Of a stretch of DNA of 11,051 nucleotides, positions 5,246 to 11,051 are shown piece after piece; position 1 is the stretch's first letter; the number at the start of each line of letters is the position of its first letter. Under the pieces are notes generated by a model, which was not told the DNA's origin, did not search any database, and saw only the letters and a program-made list of their open reading frames with translations. This DNA is from Chloroflexota bacterium (GTDB lineage: Bacteria > Chloroflexota > Dehalococcoidia > JACQGW01), in NCBI GenBank assembly GCA_016199325.1, contig JACQGW010000077.1, positions 1 through 11,051 on the forward strand. The letters run 5' to 3'. The translations under genes and the position numbers were made by a program.

Positions 5246-7186
5246 ATGAGCATCCTCCATGAGCCGCCGACGGGTCGATTCGCGGCTTTCTGCCGTTCCT
5301 GCGGGCACTATGCGCCCGTGCTGCTGACCCGCGACGGCATGGCCGCCACCGCGACCGGGCTCCTGGCGCTGGCGAGCTGGCTGACGGAGCTGTTCGGCCT
5401 CGGCCCCGCCTGGCTCGCCTTCGCCGTTGGCCTCCTGGCGGCGGCCGTCGGCGGAAGCGTTATCGTCGTCGGGGCGGTCCGGGGCGTGCTGGCGCGCGAG
5501 CTGAACGTCGACGAGCTCGTCAGCATCGCCCTGATCGCGTCGGTTCTCGCCGGCGAAGTGCTTTCGGCTGCGCTCGTCGCCTTCATGATGCTCGGCGGCA
5601 AGGTTCTGGAGGACCTGACCGCCCGGCGAGCGGCGCGTGCGCTGGAGAATCTCGGCCAACTGGTGCCGGCCATGGCGCGGGTGCGCCGGGGCGATGATGA
5701 GGCGATGGTACCCGTCAAGACACTCCGGCCGGGCGACGTCGTCGTCGTCCGCCCCGGCGAGCGTCTGCCGGTCGACGGCCTGGTCATCGCGGGCGTCGCG
5801 GCGGTTGACCAGGCGCCGATCACCGGGGAATCGCTGGCGGTCGGGAAGGGGCCCGGCCACGAGGTGTACGCCGGCACGCTGGCGAGCGAGGGCGCGCTCG
5901 AGATCCGGACGACCGGCGTCGGCGCTGCGACGGCGCTCGGCCGGATCGGCGCGCTGGTCGCCCAGGCGGAGGAGGAGCGAGCGCCGGTCGTCCGCGCCGC
6001 CGACCAGTACGCCCGCTCCTTCACGCCGCTCATCCTCGGTCTGGCGGCCCTTACCTACGCCCTGACCGGCCAGGTCACCCCGGCCATCGCCGTCCTCGTC
6101 GTCGCCTGCCCCTGCGCGCTCGTCCTCGCGACGCCGACGGCGGTGATCGCCGGGGTCGCGGCCGGCGCCCGGCGCGGCCTCGTCATCCGGGGCGGCGCCC
6201 GCCTGGAGCTGGCCGGACGGGTCGACGTGGTCTGCCTGGACAAGACCGGCACGCTGACGCTCGGCGCGCCGCGGGTGACGCGCGTCGTCCCGCTCGACGG
6301 CCGGGATGAGGAGGCGGTGCTGGCGCTCGCCGCCGGCGCCGAGCAGTATTCGGAGCATCCCATCGCCGGCGCCGTTCTCGCGCGGGCCGCCGAGTCCGGT
6401 ATCAAGCCCGCCCGCACGGCCGGGCCGACCGGCTTCCGGAGCTGGCCGGGGCGCGGCGTCGCCGCAGTGGTGAACGGCTATGGGGTCGCGGTTGGCACGC
6501 CAGGCTTGCTCGGCGAGCTGGGCATCGCCGTCGATCCGGCAGTCGACGCCCGGCGGGCCGAGGTCGAGGCGGCGGGCGAGACGGCGCTCTACGTGACCAC
6601 GGATGGGCGCGTCGCGGGCATCCTGGGCGTGGCCGACGTGCCGCGTCCCGCCGCCCGAGAGGCCGTCGCCGCCCTGCGGGTCGCCGGCGTCCGGCGCCTT
6701 GCCATGCTCACCGGCGACAACCCGACCGTGGCGAAGGCCATCGGCCGAGCCGTCGGCATCGACGAGGTCTACGCCGGGCTGCTGCCCGACGAGAAGGTCG
6801 CCTGGGTGCGCCGCCTCCAGGCCGAGGGCCATCGGGTGGCGATGGTCGGCGACGGCGTGAACGACGCGCCGGCCCTGGCCGCGGCCGACCTCGCCATCGT
6901 CATGGGGCGGAGCGGCACCGACCTGGCGCTCGACGTGGCGGACGTCGCCATCATGACCGACGAGCTGCCCCGAGCCGCCGAGGCGATCCTCCTGAGCCGG
7001 CGAACGCTCCGCCTGATCTATGAGAACCTCGGCTTCGCCCTCTTCTGGAACGCCATCGCTATCATCGCGGCGGCAGCGGGCTTCCTCTCACCCATCGCCG
7101 GCGCCCTCGTTCACAACATCGGCTCCGTGGCCGTGGTCGTCAATGCGGGACGTCTGGTTGGGTGGCAACCCGGTCCACGGAAGTGA
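5246..7186 (+). CDS. P1B-type heavy-metal-translocating ATPase without HMA domain
   Basis: This 646-residue inner-membrane pump couples ATP hydrolysis to metal export. The N-terminus has no HMA domain, only a CRSCGH motif (C16, C19, H21). Hydrophobic helices cover about residues 32-122, followed by the actuator loop TGES (193-196), the transport motif CPC (288-290), the phosphorylated Asp D332 in DKTGTLT, the P1B signature SEHP (H371-P372), LTGDN and the hinge GDGVND (535-540). The last helix carries HNIGS (H623, N624, G626, S627) and NAGRL. It lacks the YN and MxxSS residues of Cu+ pumps, so the cargo is more likely Zn, Cd, Mn, Co or a similar divalent ion; the exact metal cannot be assigned. 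Length is short for the family because the N-terminal metal domain is absent. The start at 5246 is supported by a promoter ending eight bases upstream. A 297-bp gap separates it from the copper pump, so the two are probably transcribed separately. Confidence 0.95.
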   Translation: MSILHEPPTGRFAAFCRSCGHYAPVLLTRDGMAATATGLLALASWLTELFGLGPAWLAFAVGLLAAAVGGSVIVVGAVRGVLARELNVDELVSIALIASVLAGEVLSAALVAFMMLGGKVLEDLTARRAARALENLGQLVPAMARVRRGDDEAMVPVKTLRPGDVVVVRPGERLPVDGLVIAGVAAVDQAPITGESLAVGKGPGHEVYAGTLASEGALEIRTTGVGAATALGRIGALVAQAEEERAPVVRAADQYARSFTPLILGLAALTYALTGQVTPAIAVLVVACPCALVLATPTAVIAGVAAGARRGLVIRGGARLELAGRVDVVCLDKTGTLTLGAPRVTRVVPLDGRDEEAVLALAAGAEQYSEHPIAGAVLARAAESGIKPARTAGPTGFRSWPGRGVAAVVNGYGVAVGTPGLLGELGIAVDPAVDARRAEVEAAGETALYVTTDGRVAGILGVADVPRPAAREAVAALRVAGVRRLAMLTGDNPTVAKAIGRAVGIDEVYAGLLPDEKVAWVRRLQAEGHRVAMVGDGVNDAPALAAADLAIVMGRSGTDLALDVADVAIMTDELPRAAEAILLSRRTLRLIYENLGFALFWNAIAIIAAAAGFLSPIAGALVHNIGSVAVVVNAGRLVGWQPGPRK

Positions 7187-7413
7187 CGTGCCCGGCGCAA
7201 GGGGATCACGCCAGGGCACCCTCGATCTACGGTACGACTGAGGCTCGCACTATGGATCCGCGCCCACCTCGATGTGAAACCCAAACCAAGCGTAGCCCTG
7301 GAACCTTGCACTGTCCCACCCGGCATGGGCTTCATAGCAACTCTTGCGCACATCAGTCGCCGCGTGCATACTACTATCAGAGTCGAAGCGTGCCCCTCTT
7401 GATGCCGACGAGA

Positions 7414-7452
7414 AGTGTCCGTCCGCGCTGATGTACGGGCACTGACCAGCGC
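7414..7452 (+). promoter_or_regulatory. Possible 5'-UTR hairpin or pseudoknot before copA
   Basis: Bases 7414-7422 (AGTGTCCGT) pair with 7435-7443 (ACGGGCACT) in nine pairs, one of them G-U. The 12-nt loop includes GCGCTG (7425-7430), which is perfectly complementary to CAGCGC (7447-7452) just after the stem, giving an H-type pseudoknot topology. It ends 31 bases before the copA ATG and 17 before its AAGGAG. It might control translation, or act as a DNA operator dyad, or be chance in GC-rich DNA. Confidence 0.3.
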
Positions 7453-7469
7453 CCAGATCATGGGGCCAG

Positions 7470-7475
7470 AAGGAG
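7470..7475 (+). promoter_or_regulatory. Ribosome binding site fixing the copA start
   Basis: AAGGAG at 7470-7475 is eight bases before ATG 7484. This supports the 993-residue form over an in-frame start 69 bases upstream, which has no ribosome site and would fall within the leader hairpin. Confidence 0.75.
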
Positions 7476-7483
7476 CCCTTGCG

Positions 7484-10465
7484 ATGACGACAGTTGCCGA
7501 TCCGGCGACGACGGCGGCCGACGACCGGCAGGTCACCTTCCCGGTCACCGGGATGACCTGCGCAGCCTGTGTCCGCCGGGTCGAGCGGGCGCTCGGCAGG
7601 ACGGCGGGTGTTCGCACCGCCGTCGTGAACCTGGCCACCGAGAAGGCCACCGTCACCTATGATCCAGGCCAGGCGAGCCTGGCGGCGCTTCAAGCGGCGG
7701 TCGAAGACGCCGGCTATGGCGTCGGCGAGCTGCCGCCCGAGACCCCGGCCGTCGAGGCCGTCACGCTGCCGGTTACCGGCATGACCTGCGCCGCCTGTGC
7801 TCTGCGGATCGAGCGGGCGCTGAAGAAGGTCGACGGGGTCGAGTCCGCCGGCGTGAATCTGGCGACCGAGCTGGCCGTCGTCCGCTATCGGACGGCCGCC
7901 GTGACGCGTGAGCGGCTGATCGCCGCCGTCGAAGATGCCGGCTACGGCGTCCGAATCGACGAGCTCGTGCCGACACCCGCGCCGGCCGGCGAGACGGCAC
8001 CCGCGGCCGATTCCGTCGAAGCGCGGGAGGCCCGGGACGTCGCCCGCCGGAATGCCGAGCTGCGGGAGATGGGCCTGGCGTTCGCCGTCAGCTTCGGCGT
8101 CAGCCTGGCGCTCATGGCGGTCATGTTCGTGCCGCGCTGGTTCTTCATCCCCTGGTGGCGCTGGGACATGGAGGAGCTCCGCCTGGCGATGTTCCTCGTC
8201 GCGACGCCCGCGCAGTTCTGGGCCGGATGGCGCTTCTATCGAGCGGCGTTCCGGGCGGCCCGGCACCTCGAAGCGAACATGAGCACCCTCGTCACCATCG
8301 GGACGCTCGTCGCCTGGGGCTACAGCACCTTCGTGACCTTCTTCGCCGATCTGGTCCACGCGGCCGGCCTCATGCCCGAGGTCTACTTCGACTCCGGCAC
8401 GACCATCGTCTCGCTCGTGCTCCTCGGCAAGTTCCTGGAGGCGCGCGCCAAGGGGCAGACCGCCGGCGCCATCAAGCGGCTCATGGGCCTCCGACCGAAG
8501 ACCGCGCGCGTCGTGCGCGGCGGGCAGGAGGTCGACGTTCCGGTCGAGCGCGTCCTGGTCGGCGACGTCGTCCGCGTCCGGCCCGGCGAGAAGATCCCGG
8601 TCGACGGGGTCGTCCTCGACGGGCGCTCGGCCGTCGACGAATCGATGCTCACCGGCGAAAGCCTGCCGGTCGAGAAGGGCGCGGGCGACGGCGTCATCGG
8701 CGCGACGATGAACACGACCGGCACCTTCACCTTCCAGGCGACCAAAGTCGGGCGGGACACCGCCCTGGCCCAGATCGTCAAGTTGGTCGAGGATGCCCAG
8801 GGCTCGAAGGCGCCGATCCAGCGGCTGGCCGACACCATCGCCGGCTATTTCGTGCCGGTGGTGCTGGCCATCGGCCTGCTGACCTTCGCCGCCTGGTTCG
8901 CGTTCGGCCCGGAGCCGAAGATCACGCTGGCGATGAACGCGATGATCGCCGTCCTGATCATCGCCTGCCCCTGCGCGATGGGGCTGGCGACACCCACCGC
9001 CATCATGGTCGGCACCGGCAAGGGCGCCGAGCACGGCGTGCTGATCCGAAGCGGAGCGGCGCTGGAGACGGCCCACAGGGTAACGGCGGTCGTCCTCGAC
9101 AAGACCGGCACGCTGACGCGGGGGAAGCCGGTGGTGACGGACGTCGTCCCGGCCGCCGGGTTCTCGCGAGCCGACGTCCTCCAACTGGCAGCGGCGGCGG
9201 AGCAGGGGTCGGAGCATCCCCTCGGTCAGGCGATCGTCGATCAGGCGCGGGCGGAGGGGATCGACCTCAGCCCGGCGGTCACAGGGTTCCAGGCGCTGGC
9301 CGGCCGGGGGGTCCGCGCTCGGGCCGGAGCACGGGACGTCCTGATCGGCAACGCCCGACTGCTTGACGAGGCCGGCGTCGCGGCGGCCGAGCTGGCGTCG
9401 ATAGCGGCGGCGCTCTCGGCCGAGGGCAAGACGCCGATGCTGCTGGCCGTCGACGGCCGACCGGCGGGCGTCATCGCCGTCGGCGACGCCGTCCGGGCCG
9501 AGTCGGCCGAGGCGGTCGAGCAGCTCGCTCGGCTCGGGCTCGACGTCTGGATGCTGACCGGCGACAACGCCCGGACCGCCGCCGCGGTCGCACGGCAGGT
9601 CGGGATCGACCGCGTGCTGGCCGAGGTGCTGCCGGAGCACAAAGCTGCCAAGGTGCGGGAGCTCCAGGCCGCCGGCAAGCTGGTCGCCATGGTCGGCGAC
9701 GGCATCAACGACGCGCCGGCGCTGGCGCAGGCCGATCTCGGCGTTGCCATCGGCACCGGCACCGACGTCGCCATGGCCGCCTCGGACGTGACACTCGTCG
9801 GCGCCGACCTACGTGGCGTGACGACGGCCATCGCGCTGAGCCGCCAGACCGTCGCCACCATCAAGAGCAACCTGTTCTGGGCGTTCGCCTATAACGTGCT
9901 CCTCATCCCGGTGGCCGCCGGTGGGCTCTTTCTGGTAACCGGCGACCTGCTCAGCCCCGGTCTGGCGGCCGCGGCGATGGCCCTGTCGAGCGTGGCCGTC
10001 GTCACCAACTCGCTGCGCCTGCGCGGGTTCCACTCGCCGAGGAGCGCCGCCGAGGTTGTCCGCCCCACGCTCACCGTCCGTGCCGCCCAGTGGGGCTATC
10101 TGGCGGCCATCGCGCTCGTCTCGCTGGGGGTCGGCGCCGGCGGCTTCTTCCTCGCCAGGGGTGCCGAGGCATCGGCGGCGACGGTCGTCGTTGAGGCGCG
10201 CCAGCTCCGCTTCCTTCCCAATCCAGTGCTCGTCCACGCGAATGCCGGGGATACGATCCGGGTGGTCTTCACGAACGACGACCCGATGCTCCACGACTGG
10301 ATCCTGTCGGCCATGCCGAACGCTCACGTGTCCGCTCGACCCGGCCAGACCACGACGGCGACGTTCAAGGCGACGGCCACGGGCGACTTCGAGGTGTTCT
10401 GTGCCGTCCCGGGCCATCGAGAGGCCGGGATGGTTGGGACGATCCGGATCGGGCCGAAACACTGA
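7484..10465 (+). CDS. copA: Cu+-exporting P1B-1 ATPase fused to a C-terminal cupredoxin
   Basis: The 993-residue product pumps Cu+ from cytoplasm to the outside using ATP. Two N-terminal HMA domains carry GMTCAAC (C26/C29 and C102/C105). The core follows: helices from about 196, TGES (390-393), CPC (495-497), phosphorylated D539 in DKTGTLT, SEHP (H578-P579), GDGIND (738-743), then YN (803-804) and M832-x2-S835-S836, the residues that define the Cu+ group. Normal CopA proteins end soon after the NSLRL at 842-846. Here there is an extra helix (about 870-891) and then a cupredoxin domain (about 898-993) with a complete type-1 copper set: H937, C973, H978 and M983. The C-x4-H-x4-M spacing matches auracyanin and rusticyanin. 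By topology the added helix should place the cupredoxin outside, next to the copper exit. It could accept, oxidise or store exported copper; that role is inferred. Start set by AAGGAG at 7470-7475. Confidence 0.95.
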   Translation: MTTVADPATTAADDRQVTFPVTGMTCAACVRRVERALGRTAGVRTAVVNLATEKATVTYDPGQASLAALQAAVEDAGYGVGELPPETPAVEAVTLPVTGMTCAACALRIERALKKVDGVESAGVNLATELAVVRYRTAAVTRERLIAAVEDAGYGVRIDELVPTPAPAGETAPAADSVEAREARDVARRNAELREMGLAFAVSFGVSLALMAVMFVPRWFFIPWWRWDMEELRLAMFLVATPAQFWAGWRFYRAAFRAARHLEANMSTLVTIGTLVAWGYSTFVTFFADLVHAAGLMPEVYFDSGTTIVSLVLLGKFLEARAKGQTAGAIKRLMGLRPKTARVVRGGQEVDVPVERVLVGDVVRVRPGEKIPVDGVVLDGRSAVDESMLTGESLPVEKGAGDGVIGATMNTTGTFTFQATKVGRDTALAQIVKLVEDAQGSKAPIQRLADTIAGYFVPVVLAIGLLTFAAWFAFGPEPKITLAMNAMIAVLIIACPCAMGLATPTAIMVGTGKGAEHGVLIRSGAALETAHRVTAVVLDKTGTLTRGKPVVTDVVPAAGFSRADVLQLAAAAEQGSEHPLGQAIVDQARAEGIDLSPAVTGFQALAGRGVRARAGARDVLIGNARLLDEAGVAAAELASIAAALSAEGKTPMLLAVDGRPAGVIAVGDAVRAESAEAVEQLARLGLDVWMLTGDNARTAAAVARQVGIDRVLAEVLPEHKAAKVRELQAAGKLVAMVGDGINDAPALAQADLGVAIGTGTDVAMAASDVTLVGADLRGVTTAIALSRQTVATIKSNLFWAFAYNVLLIPVAAGGLFLVTGDLLSPGLAAAAMALSSVAVVTNSLRLRGFHSPRSAAEVVRPTLTVRAAQWGYLAAIALVSLGVGAGGFFLARGAEASAATVVVEARQLRFLPNPVLVHANAGDTIRVVFTNDDPMLHDWILSAMPNAHVSARPGQTTTATFKATATGDFEVFCAVPGHREAGMVGTIRIGPKH

Positions 10466-10540
10466 AGGGACGGTCGGCGGTCGGAAGTCGGCGGTCGGCA
10501 GTCGTCGGAACGATCCGGATCGAGCCGAAATACTGATGGG
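10439..10540 (+). repeat. 31-bp direct duplication of the copA 3' end
   Basis: Bases 10439-10469, the last codons of copA plus the stop and four further bases, recur at 10510-10540 with 28 of 31 identical. The first copy encodes [12 protein letters not shown]; the second would read TIRIEPKY-stop but lies 71 bp on, outside any gene and in another frame. The two substitutions before the stop change codons while keeping a readable tail, so copy two may be the remnant of a related cupredoxin gene end rather than a simple local duplication. Confidence 0.8.
10472..10506. repeat. Five-unit heptamer repeat (A/G)GTCGGC
   Basis: Five consecutive 7-bp units of the GGTCGGC/AGTCGGC type fill the gap between the two copies of the copA tail. 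The array resembles short tandem heptamer repeats known from intergenic DNA of cyanobacteria and other bacteria. It is probably slippage-prone and non-coding. Confidence 0.75.
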
Positions 10541-10546
10541 GGGTTC

Positions 10547-11014
10547 GTGGAGGTCAAGGAGGATAGACAGAGCAGCCTGGGGAGTGAAGAAGACGAACGC
10601 CCGGCGCGTTGGGTTGAGCCGGTCCGGCTGCCTGACCTGTTTCTGAGCAGCTCACTGCGCTATCGCTGGGGCGCCGAATCGCAGCAGCTCTATTTCTGGC
10701 TGCGGGGGCACGTCTGCCGCGGCGAGCCGTCGGCGCCGGCCGAGGCGCTGGCCTGGCATCGCCGGGGCTTTCTCGCCACCTACGCCACCGGCGACCGCCT
10801 GCGGGCCGAGGCCGTCCCGGTCAGCAAGAACACGCTGACGAACCTGATCGAGGAGCTCCGATCCGAGCGGGTCTGCATTCCGATGTCCGGCCGCCGGGGC
10901 TACGTCTTTCTGCTCGGCGAGTGGCTCTGCCGCCCGAGCCTGCTCGACGAAGTCGGCGCTCATCTCTACTTCGAGGCGTTCTATCTGGAAGCCCGGCTCA
11001 GCCAGGATGAGTAA
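10547..11014 (+). CDS. Small protein of unknown function with a possible HTH
   Basis: This 155-residue frame starts with GTG 10547, preceded by a G-run (about 10538-10543); no in-frame ATG lies near the front, the first internal Met being deep in the protein. It is soluble with a charged head (residues 1-27). Residues 38-90 include aromatic and basic helices (YRWGAESQQLYFWLRG, ALAWHRRGFLATYATG), and 92-128 look like a winged helix: VSKNTLTNLIEELRSERVCI followed by GRRGYVFLLGEWL. The pattern 'helix, recognition helix, RRGY wing' suggests DNA binding, but I do not recognise the family. It lies 81 bp after copA, across a repeat-rich gap, so cotranscription is possible but unproven. The stop TAA is at 11012-11014. 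Confidence 0.6.
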   Translation: MEVKEDRQSSLGSEEDERPARWVEPVRLPDLFLSSSLRYRWGAESQQLYFWLRGHVCRGEPSAPAEALAWHRRGFLATYATGDRLRAEAVPVSKNTLTNLIEELRSERVCIPMSGRRGYVFLLGEWLCRPSLLDEVGAHLYFEAFYLEARLSQDE

Positions 11015-11015
11015 T

Positions 11016-11050
11016 GAGTGACGCATGACGCATGACGAGTGACGCATGAC
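11016..11050. repeat. Heptamer repeat GCATGAC/GAGTGAC at window edge
   Basis: Five 7-bp units alternate between GAGTGAC and GCATGAC, beginning one base after the stop codon of the preceding gene and continuing towards the window end. The consensus G(A/C)(A/G)TGAC is perfectly periodic. It is the second heptamer array in 600 bp, with a different unit sequence from the one after copA. Confidence 0.8.
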
Positions 11051-11051
11051 G

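Larger units (their letters stand above)
7187..7483 (+). other. 297-bp leader region upstream of copA
   Basis: No gene is supported here. No clear terminator follows the upstream ATPase. A possible promoter, TTGCGC near 7345 with CATACT 17 bp later, is weak (3/6 and 4/6). The main structure is a 9-bp stem at 7414-7443 whose loop can pair further downstream. I saw no clear CsoR- or CueR-type operator. Confidence 0.4.

Noticed and set aside
5231..6832. Minus-strand open frame of 533 codons opposite the P1B ATPase
   Set aside because: Composition is a mirror of the ATPase codons, with no motif or promoter; a shadow frame.
7250..9640. Minus-strand open frame of 796 codons opposite copA
   Set aside because: It is antisense to an unmistakable ATPase, rich in Arg/Gly/Asp/His as expected from the complement of GC-rich codons, and has no recognisable domain or ribosome site.

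Overview
This is a GC-rich bacterial window that most resembles a member of the Chloroflexota, possibly Thermomicrobia/Sphaerobacter-like or an uncultivated relative. That placement is inferred from Pro/Thr/Ser 'PTPTPT' linkers in a secreted protein, its FLPILLK-type C-terminus, an auracyanin-like cupredoxin, and intergenic short tandem and inverted repeats. No rRNA, tRNA, CRISPR array, transposase or phage gene was seen.

Layout. (1) Bases 1-924 hold the 3' end of a secreted protein: a 36-bp tandem repeat encoding a Pro/Ser/Thr linker, a cupredoxin-like domain whose copper Cys is replaced by Asp, a second linker, a beta-rich domain and an FLPILLK tail. (2) Bases 1071-2390 are one open frame that looks like an in-frame fusion of the front half of a HAD phosphatase to a separate uncharacterised protein, with a good internal ribosome site exactly at the join. 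Related 54-bp repeats lie before and after it. (3) On the minus strand, 2680-3693 encodes an ArsR-HTH/PAS/LuxR-HTH regulator with clustered TGTTTC/GAAACA half-sites around its start. (4) A minus-strand PadR regulator (4088-4627) and a plus-strand 98-residue unknown protein (4756-5052) diverge from a region holding a near-perfect 22-bp palindrome placed over the predicted padR start of transcription. (5) A 28-bp-armed inverted repeat of GCAGAG units (5066-5166) precedes a P1B metal ATPase (5246-7186) whose promoter sits so close to the ATG that the mRNA is probably leaderless. (6) Bases 7484-10465 encode a Cu+ exporter of the CopA type carrying an extra C-terminal membrane helix and a complete type-1 copper cupredoxin domain. 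(7) After a 31-bp duplication of the copA 3' end and heptamer repeats comes a small unknown protein (10547-11014), then another heptamer array running off the window.

How it may work together. The clearest theme is metal, especially copper, handling at the membrane. CopA would bind Cu+ on two cytoplasmic HMA domains and pump it through the CPC/YN/MxxSS site; the fused cupredoxin is predicted to lie outside and could take up or oxidise the exported copper. The neighbouring P1B ATPase has no HMA domain and a different last helix, so it probably moves another metal. The upstream cupredoxin-like protein may also be extracytoplasmic but lacks a normal blue-copper site. The two regulators are plausible but unproven controllers of nearby genes. 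All of this rests on motif reading; no database search was possible.
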